DNA of 47,127 bases from Lichenicola sp964249915. GTDB taxonomy: Bacteria; Pseudomonadota; Alphaproteobacteria; Acetobacterales; Acetobacteraceae. Position numbers and translations under genes: made by a program. This document shows positions 1-7,558 of this stretch, piece after piece. Every line of letters begins with the position of its first letter. Positions within the stretch are counted from its first letter, which is position 1. The notes beneath the pieces were generated by a model. The model saw only the letters and a list, made by a program, of their open reading frames with translations. It was not told the origin of the DNA and ran no database searches. The DNA is taken from assembly GCA_964249915.1 (NCBI GenBank), contig CAXUEL010000003.1, forward strand, positions 1 through 47,127, in the 5' to 3' direction.

Positions 1-330
1 CAGTTCAAGGCGGCCACCGTGGTCACCACCCAGCCGACCACGCTGGAGGGGATCGGCATGGGCGCCAGGCGCGCCAGTCTGGCCTTCGGCTGGCGGAAGC
101 GGCTGGCCAAGCCATTGCAGTCTGCCGGTAGCGGAGTTGATCCGCAGCGCGGCGGAGCTGATCGAGGTCGAAACCGGCCTGATCGACCGGCGCTCGGGCT
201 GGAGCTGCGGGACGGCGCCCTGGTGACCGACACCCTAGGCGACGACCCGTGCGTGTTCCTGGCCGGGCCTCTACCGCTCCGCGCAGGTGGTCGCCGAGCA
301 GGCGGCGCGAAGCCAGGCGCTGGTGACCAC
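1..330 (+). pseudogene. Decayed RecD2-like SF1 helicase fragment
   Basis: Read across frames, this stretch resembles the middle of a RecD2/TraA-type DNA helicase. One frame gives HCSLPVAELIRSAAELIEVE (about 115-175), matching the GHCxLP...ELLEV segment of that family. Another gives LELRDGALVTDTLGDDPCVF (about 199-258), and a third gives LAGLYRSAQVVAEQ, matching the LYRAE...AE segment. At least two frameshifts and one in-frame stop separate the pieces, and the helicase motor motifs are absent, so it cannot be functional. It is followed directly by an antisense integrase stub, which suggests island debris. The family call rests on remembered motifs, not a search. Confidence 0.5.
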
Positions 331-338
331 CGGCGACC

Positions 339-505
339 AGTCCCATCTCCCGGCCGCGCCCGCGCAGGGTGAAGCAGAACAGCCAGGACTTGGTCCGCGC
401 CCGGCTCACCTGCAGGCACAAGCCGCCGTTGACGTGGTAGTCGGGCCTTGTTGACCGCCAGGACCGCCCGTGCGGACAGCCGGTTGATCTGTCTTCCCAG
501 GTCCT
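339..505 (-). pseudogene. N-terminal stub of a tyrosine recombinase (integrase)
   Basis: On the minus strand, one frame reads RQINRLSARAVLAVNK. After a frameshift near 450, another reads YHVNGGLCLQVSRARTKSWL followed by FCFTLRGRGREMGL. This is the pattern of the Arm DNA-binding domain (DUF4102 type) that opens P4-like integrases: NRLSARAV, DGGGLYLxV, KSWxFR, REMGLG. The match stops near 339, exactly where the opposite-strand helicase remnant ends. The core-binding and catalytic domains with the R-H-R-Y residues are missing, and no clear start codon precedes the fragment. It is a broken integrase and marks an old insertion or island edge. Confidence 0.6.
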
Positions 506-530
506 CTACCCCGTTTCGACCCCCTTTGTT

Positions 531-924
531 GCAGGAGATTGTGCCTGAACCGGTTGGACGGGGCTAGACAACGTTCGTGAAGAAGGCGTTGATTTCGGGC
601 AGCTTCCTTGGCTTGTTCAGGACGACATCGGAACAACATAAGGCGGACACTTTCCTCGCCACCAGCAGCATCTCACACGTTCGGATCGCCGCAGGTTCCT
701 GCTTCCAGGCCTGGTGACCCTCGTGTCTATCCCGTTCCCTGGCATGAACTGGCGTGGCACGTTCCGGGCGGTCAGACGACCGGCCATGGACCGTGGTTCG
801 CAGGAGGTCGAGGTTTCCGCCCTGACCCGAGCCTCGTCGTGGAAGATCGTCGGATGCGAGCATCTCGCCCAGGACAAGGCGCGCGCACCTGCACGCCCTC
901 CAGGGCAGGGTAGAAGGCACCAGG
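531..924. other. No recognisable gene
   Basis: About 390 bases between the integrase stub and a small ORF. Several open frames cross it on both strands, but none has family-like composition, a good ribosome binding site or a motif I recognise. It may be further decayed island sequence. Confidence 0.4.
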
Positions 925-1083
925 ATGAAAGCCAGTCCCGTCATCGTCGTCTCGGTCACGGTGCTTGCGGCAGCGGCCGGGGTCGCGGCCGCCTGCCTGC
1001 ATCTCCTCCATCCGCCGCCGCCGCCGAGCCCGATCACCGTGCTGGTGGGCACCATCACCAACACGGACAAGGATCCTCTCTGA
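925..1083 (+). CDS. Small hypothetical membrane-anchored peptide (52 aa)
   Basis: An ATG-initiated ORF of 52 codons. The product starts MKASPVIVVSVTVLAAAAGV, continues hydrophobic through AAACLHLL, has five consecutive prolines and ends in a short polar tail (TITNTDKDPL). This looks like a single N-terminal membrane segment or an uncleaved signal anchor. Only a weak GGTAG/AAGG-like stretch precedes it. I do not recognise a family. It could be the truncated start of a larger exported protein whose remainder has decayed, since the following 214 bases (1084-1297) show no gene. A chance ORF in GC-rich DNA is also possible. Confidence 0.3.
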   Translation: MKASPVIVVSVTVLAAAAGVAAACLHLLHPPPPPSPITVLVGTITNTDKDPL

Positions 1084-1297
1084 GGCGCCGTTCCTGGTTC
1101 GGCCAGGCGGTGCGATCCGGAACCGTGCCGCGGTTGCTGCTCCTGGTCCCGACCGCCGGCGCGTCACGGCCGCGGTGACGATGCTGCTCGTTTGGAGCGG
1201 ACGTCGATACCCGCCAGGATGCGCCCCGGGCTGGAGCGGCATAAGGTCGGGATCCGATCCGGATCGACCATTCTCCTCGTCCAGGCAGGTTTCGCAG

Positions 1298-3121
1298 ATG
1301 TGGCGTCGCTCTCTCACGTGGTCACCGACCATCGCCCTCAGCTGGCTGTGGGGGCTGGGCTTCTTCTACGCCATCCACATCACGTTCGTTTACGGCCTGC
1401 CGGGCTTCCTGGCGTTCGCGCTGCCGAACGCGATCGGTCTCGGCCTGTTCGGCTGGGGCATCGAGCGGTTCGGACCGAAGCTCGCACTGGACGTCGATTT
1501 CGGTCGGCTGTCGGCCCGCTACGGCGGCATCCTGCTAGCCTACCAGGTCGTGGCAGTCGCGATAACGCTGTATGCGTTCGCGGCCGACTACCTGCAGCCG
1601 CTGGTCGGCGCCCTGGCGATCCCGATCATGCTGCTGGTCGGCCTGCTGGCCTGTGCGACCGGACACGTCTCGCGGATCCAGGACTTCAAGGCGTTGCACG
1701 GGGCGATGCTGGTGCTCGGCGTGGCGGCCGCGCTATCGGCCCTGAGGCTGATGCCGGCCTCCGGGCCGCCGCATGTCCGGATCGCGCTGGGACCGCGCTT
1801 CTACGGCTTGATCGTGCCCTCGCTGGTCGGCTTCCTGCTCGGACCCTGGCTTGACCTGCAGCAATGGCAGCGCGCGCTGCGGATCCGCCAGGAGGGCGGC
1901 TCGATCGCGCGTGCCTACGCCGCCGGCGGCGCGTTGTTCTTCTGCCTGATCGGGATCAACGCGCTGTTCGCGGCCGGTCTGCCGGTCGACGCCGTCGACG
2001 TCCTGCGGCCCGGCATCGACGGCGTGGTGGAAGCGCAGTCCGCGCTGGCCGCGACCATGGCCACCATCGGGCCGGCCGCGACGCCGGCGGCCTGGCTGTT
2101 CGGGATCTGGGCAGCGGTCGCGGTCGCCTCCACGCTGGACAGCGCGTACGTCGCGACACGCTGGCACCTAGTGACGGCGACGACGCGCAGCAGCAACGCC
2201 ATCTTCGCGTTGCTGCCCAAGGCGCTGGTGCAGACCCCGTCCTGGGTGCTGGCCGCCGCGTTCGGGATCGCCATCGGCGCCTATGGCATCAGGCTGCCGC
2301 TGATCTTGATGATCGCGCCGTTCGGCTCGCTGTTCGTCGGCTACTCCGCCTGCTTGGTGCTGCAGACCACGCGACGCGAGGCCGCCGCGCATGATCCGAT
2401 GCTGTGCTTCCTGCTGGGGACCGGCTCGGCCGCCTGCACGGCCATCGGCTACTACGCTCAGCTGGTTCCCGTGATGGCGGTTGCGCCGTTGATGCCGCTG
2501 CTGGCGGCCACCCGGTTGCTGCGCCAGCCTGCCATCGCTGCGACAGCAAGCACAGCCGTTGTCTCGGGTGTCCCGGCCCAGCCACCCGTCCGGACGGACC
2601 TCGGCATCGGACAGGCGACCGACGGCATGATCGGGCAGATCGGCCGTTCCGGCGCGTCCGAACGGCCTGCCGCCACCTGGCTGAGCGGTCGTTTCGAGGG
2701 CAACTGGTTCCTCTACGACGTCATCCCGACCTATGACGACACCAACTCGGTCGGCAACGTTTACTTCGCCAACTATGTGCGCTGGGTCGGCAAGACGCGG
2801 GAGCTGTTCTTCGCCAGATGCGTCCCGGACTTCGACCTCAAGACCACGGGGTTCTTCATCCTGACACGCGACTTCTACCACAAGTTCGTCCGCGAGACCC
2901 GGGAGTTCGAGGCGGTCCTGGTGCGCATCCGGGTCGGCAAGCACAACCGAAAGTTCGTGACGCTCGAGCACGAGGTCCGCGGCGCGGATGGCGACCTGCT
3001 CGGCAAGGGCACGCAGCAGTTGATGTTCGTAGACGTCGCCAGCCATGCCCTGATCGACGTGCCGGTGGACATGCTGCGCGGTTTTCTCCCCTACGTGAGC
3101 AACGCGCCGGCCGGGTCGTAG
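1298..3121 (+). CDS. Symporter-like membrane protein fused to a hotdog acyl-CoA thioesterase
   Basis: The 607-residue product has two parts. Residues about 10-400 form roughly ten or more hydrophobic helices. Segments such as LSWLWGLGFFYAIHITFVYG, GPWLDLQQWQRALR and STLDSAYVATRW recall the sodium/solute symporter (SSS) family. After a Thr/Ala/Pro linker, residues about 463-600 (from FEGNWFLYDVIPTYDDTNSV through GNVYFANYVRWVGKTRELFF) are a 4HBT-type hotdog thioesterase, with the D-x-N...GNVYFANY pattern seen in enediyne-type and YbgC-like thioesterases. The open frame runs back to 965, but ATG 1298 is the first start that begins cleanly before helix 1. A cytoplasmic thioesterase tethered to a transporter is implied; the substrate is unknown. 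Fusion by misassembly is unlikely because the frame is continuous and no gap lies inside. Confidence 0.7.
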   Translation: MWRRSLTWSPTIALSWLWGLGFFYAIHITFVYGLPGFLAFALPNAIGLGLFGWGIERFGPKLALDVDFGRLSARYGGILLAYQVVAVAITLYAFAADYLQPLVGALAIPIMLLVGLLACATGHVSRIQDFKALHGAMLVLGVAAALSALRLMPASGPPHVRIALGPRFYGLIVPSLVGFLLGPWLDLQQWQRALRIRQEGGSIARAYAAGGALFFCLIGINALFAAGLPVDAVDVLRPGIDGVVEAQSALAATMATIGPAATPAAWLFGIWAAVAVASTLDSAYVATRWHLVTATTRSSNAIFALLPKALVQTPSWVLAAAFGIAIGAYGIRLPLILMIAPFGSLFVGYSACLVLQTTRREAAAHDPMLCFLLGTGSAACTAIGYYAQLVPVMAVAPLMPLLAATRLLRQPAIAATASTAVVSGVPAQPPVRTDLGIGQATDGMIGQIGRSGASERPAATWLSGRFEGNWFLYDVIPTYDDTNSVGNVYFANYVRWVGKTRELFFARCVPDFDLKTTGFFILTRDFYHKFVRETREFEAVLVRIRVGKHNRKFVTLEHEVRGADGDLLGKGTQQLMFVDVASHALIDVPVDMLRGFLPYVSNAPAGS

Positions 3122-3159
3122 GGACCAGCCCGGGCCGCCGAACGCACCGGATGATCGGT

Positions 3160-4311
3160 CTAGGACCGTGCCGCCATGCCGGCGGGTGGCGGACGGTCGT
3201 GCCCGCGACCCGGCGGCGCGGGGGCCCGGCCCGGCCCCCCGCTGGTGAGCGGCCAACCCCCGACCGGCGAAGGCCCCAGCCCCCCCCGCCTGCACCCCCC
3301 CGGCGCCANNNNNNNNNNCCCGGCTTGTGGGTTCCGCCCGCGGCCCGGCCGGGGGGGGGGGGGGGGTGGGGGGGGCCCGGCCCCGGGGGGCGCCGCGTCC
3401 GGTCCGGCCGCCAGGCTGGTCAGCGACAACAGCGAGACCGGATACGGCACCTGCGCCGAGCTCCTGAACCGACGCGGCGACTGTCCGACCTGCTGGGCGA
3501 ACGCCTCGTAGAAGCGCGACAGGGAGTTGAAGCCGACCTCCAGCGCGATGGAGGTGACGTCCCGGCTGGTCGACAGCAGCAGTTCCTGCGCCTTGTGCAG
3601 GCGGCAGCGGGTCAGGAACCCGCCGATGGTCATGCCGGTCGCCTGCCGGAACACCGACATCGCGTAGTTCTCGTGCAGCCCGGCCACCCTGGCCACGTCG
3701 GCGATGCGCAGCGGGCCCGAGGCGTGCGCCAGCACGTGGCGGATCATGGCGATCACCTTCGCCGACCGCGTCGGGCAGCGTCCGGTTTCCGCCAGGTTGT
3801 CCGGGCGGGCGAGATCGGTCCAGCCGCGGCGGTCGATCCGGCGCAGGCACAGCTCGAGCTCGGCATGGTCGAGCTCCGACATCTGCACGTCCCCCTCGAC
3901 CAGGGCATGGTGCAGCACGTCCAGGCGCGCGAGGTCGAGGCGCAGCGCGGAGGCGGCTCCCTTGCCGTCGCGGCAGGCGACCACCATGCCGCCGGCAAGC
4001 ACCGCGAACTGCAGTCGCGTGCTCAGCCTCAGCCCGAGGAACATCTCGACCGGCACGTAGATGCAGATGAACCGGGTTCTCGGCGCCACGCGGATCGTCT
4101 GGTGCGGGAACGCTCCCCAGAACAGCGCCAGGTCGTTGCTGCGCAACATCAGCTCGCGGCCCTGGAAGGCGTACACCGCCTCGCCGCACAGCAGCAGGTT
4201 CAGCTCGACTTGGCTGTGCGTGTGCGGCTGCGCCATCGGCAGCATCGACTTGGACGGCCCGGCATGGAACACGCCCTCGCGTATGCGGAACGGGTCGAAC
4301 TCGCTGCCCAT
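3160..4311 (-). CDS. AraC-family transcriptional regulator (spans an assembly artefact)
   Basis: Residues 1-180 form a cupin-like sensor domain (MGSEFDPFRIREGVFHAGPS, HTHSQVELNLLL), as in MelR-type sugar regulators. Residues about 183-285 form two helix-turn-helix motifs, with IADVARVAGLHENYAMSVFR and SIALEVGFNSLSRFYEAF as recognition regions. The start at 4311 has GAAGGAACC just upstream. The C-terminus crosses a 10-N gap and a proline-rich artefact. The two gap flanks are degraded copies of one another, so the true protein is probably about 325-338 residues ending ...AAPPGRGHDRPPPAGMAARS or similar. It is divergent from the galactoside operon and is the natural candidate for its regulator. 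Confidence 0.88.
   Translation of the reverse strand: MGSEFDPFRIREGVFHAGPSKSMLPMAQPHTHSQVELNLLLCGEAVYAFQGRELMLRSNDLALFWGAFPHQTIRVAPRTRFICIYVPVEMFLGLRLSTRLQFAVLAGGMVVACRDGKGAASALRLDLARLDVLHHALVEGDVQMSELDHAELELCLRRIDRRGWTDLARPDNLAETGRCPTRSAKVIAMIRHVLAHASGPLRIADVARVAGLHENYAMSVFRQATGMTIGGFLTRCRLHKAQELLLSTSRDVTSIALEVGFNSLSRFYEAFAQQVGQSPRRFRSSAQVPYPVSLLSLTSLAAGPDAAPPGAGPPPPPPPPRPGRGRNPQAGXXXXAPGGCRRGGLGPSPVGGWPLTSGGPGRAPAPPGRGHDRPPPAGMAARS
3200..3420. other. Assembly artefact around the first 10-N gap
   Basis: Ns occupy 3309-3318. The sequence left of the gap (from 3241, GCTGGTGAGCGG...) aligns without indels to the sequence right of it (from 3415, GCTGGTCAGCGA...), with about 37 of 56 identical bases. 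The right-hand junk (from 3331, GTTCCGCCCGCGGCCCGG) likewise mirrors 3196 onward (GTCGTGCCCGCGACCCGG). Mismatches mostly turn A/T into G/C. The two contigs therefore appear to overlap rather than to flank missing DNA. Confidence 0.8.
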
Positions 4312-4463
4312 GGTTCCTTCCGATCGCCTCGTCTGAGGATCCCGGACAAATCTGCGCCCAAAGCGGACGACAGCAAAGCCGCTTCCTTGTCTTATGCCGT
4401 CCCATGGTCGCCGGGAAACACCGGCCGTCGCCGCACAAGGGGCCAGATCGGGAAGGGACGCTC
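4312..4463. promoter_or_regulatory. Divergent promoter region with CAAAGC direct repeats
   Basis: This 152-base region separates the AraC-type regulator from the galactoside operon. It holds two near-identical octamers, CAAAGCGG (4359-4366) and CAAAGCCG (4374-4381), 15 bases apart, with a looser CAAATCTG at 4347. AraC-family proteins bind direct repeats beside promoters, so these are candidate operator half-sites. A weak -10-like TTATGC lies at 4391-4396. Assignment is by position and repeat structure only. Confidence 0.4.
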
Positions 4464-5729
4464 ATGCTTTACCGGACATCCGGCCGATCCTCGGCCGTGG
4501 CCAGGACATGGCTGGCCGCCGCCGTGCTCGGCCTCGCCAGCCCGGTGCTGGCGCGCGCCGCGACCCTGGTGTTCAACGCCGACACCTCCGACGTCGCACC
4601 CCGCGCCGCGTTCGAGGCGGTGGTGGCCAAGTTCAAGGCCGAGAACCCGGGCATCGACGTCCGCTTCAACGTCTACGACCACGAAAGCTACAAGCAGTCG
4701 ATCCGCAACTGGCTGACCTCGGCGCCGCCCGACGTGGTGCTCTGGTACACCGGCAACCGGATGCGCCAGCTCTCGACCCCGGGCCTGCTGGAGGACGTCA
4801 GCGACCTGTGGACGCCGGAGGCGCGCGCGCAGTTCCCGGCCAAGGCGGTGGACGGCGTCACCGACCACGGCAAGCAGTACGGCGTGCCCTACAGCACCTA
4901 CCAGTGGGGGATCTACTACCGCAACGACATCCTGCAGAAGAACGGCCTCGGCGCGATCGGCAACTGGAACGACATGCTGGCGGCCTGCGACAAGCTGCGC
5001 GGCGCCGGCGTCGACCCGATCGTGATCGGCACCAAGGACCTGTGGCCGACCGCCGGCTGGTTCGACTACCTCGACCTGCGCACCAACGGCTACGACTTCC
5101 ACCAGACCCTGATGGCAGGCAAGGTGGCCTGGACCGACCCGAAGGTGAAGGCGGTGTTCGCGCACTGGAGGGAGCTGCTCGACAAGAAGTGCTTCGTCGC
5201 CAACCACACCAGCCTGTCCTGGCAGGAAGCGCAGTCGCAGCTCTACCAGGGCACCGGTGCCATGATGCTGATCGGCAACTTCATCACCGAGAGCATCCCG
5301 CCCGAGGCGCTGCCGAACATGGCGTTCAGCGACTTCCCCGCGATCACCCCCGGCCTGCCGCGCGCCGAGGAGGCGCCGGTGGACACCGTGCACATCCCGT
5401 CGGGCGCCAAGAACAAGGCGGACGCACGCCGGTTCCTGCAGTTCATGATGCGCGCCGACGTGCAGACCATGATCAACCGGACCGAGAAGCAGGTCCCGGA
5501 GAACATCCACGCCACCGTGCTCGACGACCGCTTCCTGCAGCAGGGCCAGAAGATGCTGACCAGCGCTGCCGACCTGACCCAGTTCCTGGATCGCGACACC
5601 AGCGAGGACCTAGCCACCATCGCGATGAAGGGGTTCCAGGAGTTCATGGTGCGGCCGGCACGGCTGGACCGCATCCTCGCCGACATCGAGCGCGCCCGCC
5701 AGCGGATCTACGGTCCGCTGCCGAGCTGA
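4464..5729 (+). CDS. Periplasmic sugar-binding protein of a galactoside ABC importer
   Basis: A 421-residue family 1 (MalE/UgpB-like) extracellular solute-binding protein. It starts MLYRTSGRSSAVARTWLAAA with a signal peptide ending near ...SPVLARA, and the mature part opens ATLVFNADTSDVAP. Family-like segments include FKAENPGIDVRFNVYDHESY, the aromatic-rich YGVPYSTYQWGIYYRNDILQ and the late PSGAKNKADARRFLQFMM. ATG 4464 is preferred over the in-frame ATG at 4404 because GGGAAGGGA sits 5-6 bases before it and it gives a normal signal peptide. It is the first gene of the operon, 30 bases before the first permease. Its ligand is inferred from the downstream galactosidases: raffinose-type or lactose-type galactosides. 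Confidence 0.9.
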   Translation: MLYRTSGRSSAVARTWLAAAVLGLASPVLARAATLVFNADTSDVAPRAAFEAVVAKFKAENPGIDVRFNVYDHESYKQSIRNWLTSAPPDVVLWYTGNRMRQLSTPGLLEDVSDLWTPEARAQFPAKAVDGVTDHGKQYGVPYSTYQWGIYYRNDILQKNGLGAIGNWNDMLAACDKLRGAGVDPIVIGTKDLWPTAGWFDYLDLRTNGYDFHQTLMAGKVAWTDPKVKAVFAHWRELLDKKCFVANHTSLSWQEAQSQLYQGTGAMMLIGNFITESIPPEALPNMAFSDFPAITPGLPRAEEAPVDTVHIPSGAKNKADARRFLQFMMRADVQTMINRTEKQVPENIHATVLDDRFLQQGQKMLTSAADLTQFLDRDTSEDLATIAMKGFQEFMVRPARLDRILADIERARQRIYGPLPS

Positions 5730-5759
5730 GCCGCCCGCCCGGACGAGCGCAACGACAGG

Positions 5760-6701
5760 ATGCAGGCTGACATGGCATCGTCCCTCCAGGCGGCATCGAC
5801 GTTCGGCGCGACCCGGTTCGTGGGCGAGAGCTGGTGGCGCCGAAACCAGATGACGCTGACGCCGGTGATCCTGCTGGCGCCGGGCTGCCTGTTCTTCGCG
5901 GTGTTCGTGATCTGGCCGATCCTGGACTCGCTGTGGATCAGCCTGCACGACTGGGATGGCATCCACCCGATGCGCTACGTCGGCCTCGGCAACTACGCCG
6001 AGCTGCTGCACGACGGCACGTTCTACACGGCACTCGGGAACAACGTGTACTGGCTGCTGGCCTACATGCTGGCGCCGGTGTTCGGGCTGCTGCTGGCGCT
6101 GTTCCTGAACCAGAGCATACGCGGCATGCGGTTCTACAAGTCGCTGTTCTTCTTTCCTTTCGTGATCAGCCAGGTCGTGGTCGGGCTGGTGTTCAGCTGG
6201 TTCTTCAACGTCAATTTCGGCCTGCTGAACGTCGTGCTGCACGCCCTCCACCTGCCGCACGTGGCGCTGATGGAGGACGAGAACTGGGCCACGGCCGGCG
6301 TGATCATCGCAGGGCTGTGGCCGCAGACCGCGTACTGCATGATCCTGTACCTGACCGGGCTGACCGCGATCAACCCGGAGCTGGTGGAAGCCGCACGGCT
6401 GGACGGCGCCTCCGGCTGGCGGCTGTTCCGCCACGTCATCCTGCCGCAGCTCAGGCCGGCGACCTTCATCGCCGTGGTGGTGTGCGTGGTGGGCGCGCTG
6501 CGCTCGTTCGACCTGGTGTCGATCATGACCAAGGGCGGCCCGTTCGATTCCTCCACCGTGCTGGCCTACTACATGTACGACCAGACCTTCCACTCGTTCC
6601 GCTACGGCTACGGTGCCGCCATCGCCACCGTGCTGTTCCTGCTGATGGACATCTACATCGCCTTCTTCCTGTGGTCGCTGCTGCGCCGGGAGCGGAGATA
6701 A
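5760..6701 (+). CDS. ABC sugar importer permease (MalF/UgpA type)
   Basis: A 313-residue inner-membrane protein with about six helices, the first at VILLAPGCLFFAVFVIWPIL. It carries the cytoplasmic EAA loop EAARLDGASGWRLFRHVILP (about residues 210-230) that docks on the ATPase. It belongs to the carbohydrate CUT1 permease family and pairs with the next gene, 2 bases downstream. Start choice is uncertain: ATG 5760 or the in-frame ATG 5772, with AGGA at 5757-5760 suiting the second better. Together the two permeases form the transmembrane pore for the galactoside bound by the preceding protein. Confidence 0.9.
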   Translation: MQADMASSLQAASTFGATRFVGESWWRRNQMTLTPVILLAPGCLFFAVFVIWPILDSLWISLHDWDGIHPMRYVGLGNYAELLHDGTFYTALGNNVYWLLAYMLAPVFGLLLALFLNQSIRGMRFYKSLFFFPFVISQVVVGLVFSWFFNVNFGLLNVVLHALHLPHVALMEDENWATAGVIIAGLWPQTAYCMILYLTGLTAINPELVEAARLDGASGWRLFRHVILPQLRPATFIAVVVCVVGALRSFDLVSIMTKGGPFDSSTVLAYYMYDQTFHSFRYGYGAAIATVLFLLMDIYIAFFLWSLLRRERR

Positions 6702-6703
6702 CC

Positions 6704-7558
6704 ATGTTCCCCGCACCGATCCAGGACGCACGCCCGCTCGGGCGGTTCGGCTACAGCGCCGCGGTGCCGATCGTGCTGGTGATCTGGCTGCTGCCGCTGC
6801 TGGCGATAGCACTCACCTCGATCCGCTCGCTCGAGGACCTGTCGCGCGGCAACTACTGGGGCTGGCCGGACCGGATCATGGCCGTGCACAACTACCAGGC
6901 GGTGTTCACCAGCTCGCCGATGGGCCGCTACCTGCTCAACAGCGTGATGATCACCGTGCCCGCCGTCGCCGGCACGCTGGCCCTGTCGTCCATGGCCGGC
7001 TACGCGCTGGCCAAGTTCCGCTTCCGCGGCAACCTCGCGCTGTTCGCGATCTTCATCGGCGGCAACTTCGTGCCGTTCCAGGTGCTGATGATCCCGGTCC
7101 GCGACCTGATGATCCACGTGGTGCCGCTGTACGACACCATCTGGGCGCTGGTGGTGTTCCACATGGCGTTCCAGACCGGGTTCTGCACGCTGTTCATGCG
7201 CAACTTCATGCGCGAGCTGCCCGACGCGCTGGCGGAAGCAGCGCGGCTCGACGGCGTCAGCGAGCTGCGCATCTTCTGGCACGTCGTGCTGCCGCTGGTG
7301 CGCCCGGCGCTGGCGGCGCTGGCCGTGCTGGTGTTCACCTTCATCTGGAACGACTACTTCTGGGCGCTGGTGCTGGTGCAGTCCGACAGCGCCCGTCCGG
7401 TGACCGCCGGGCTGCAGGCGCTGAGCGGCATGTGGCTGGCCTCCTGGCAGCTGATGTCTGCCGGCGCCCTGATCGCGGCGGCGCCGTCGGTGCTGCTGTT
7501 CTTCCTGATGCAGCGCCACTTCGTCACCGGGCTGACCCTGGGCGCCACCAAGGGATGA
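6704..7558 (+). CDS. ABC sugar importer permease (MalG type)
   Basis: A 284-residue CUT1-family permease starting MFPAPIQDARPLGRFGYSAA. About six hydrophobic helices are visible, and the EAA motif reads EAARLDGVSELRIFWHVVLP, followed by the usual WNDYFWALVLVQSDSARPVT segment near the C-terminus. The start ATG lies 2 bases after the stop of the partner permease. Its own stop overlaps the start of the alpha-galactosidase gene in an ATGA arrangement, so translation is probably coupled from transporter to hydrolase. Confidence 0.92.
   Translation: MFPAPIQDARPLGRFGYSAAVPIVLVIWLLPLLAIALTSIRSLEDLSRGNYWGWPDRIMAVHNYQAVFTSSPMGRYLLNSVMITVPAVAGTLALSSMAGYALAKFRFRGNLALFAIFIGGNFVPFQVLMIPVRDLMIHVVPLYDTIWALVVFHMAFQTGFCTLFMRNFMRELPDALAEAARLDGVSELRIFWHVVLPLVRPALAALAVLVFTFIWNDYFWALVLVQSDSARPVTAGLQALSGMWLASWQLMSAGALIAAAPSVLLFFLMQRHFVTGLTLGATKG

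Noticed and set aside
3160..4311. Truncation of the AraC-type regulator
   Set aside because: The apparent disruption comes from overlapping contig ends. The stop-proximal sequence at 3160-3215 continues the same frame.
2168..4465. A 765-codon minus-strand frame overlapping the fusion gene and the AraC-type gene
   Set aside because: It passes through the N gap, has no family-like region and conflicts with the recognisable regulator in another frame.
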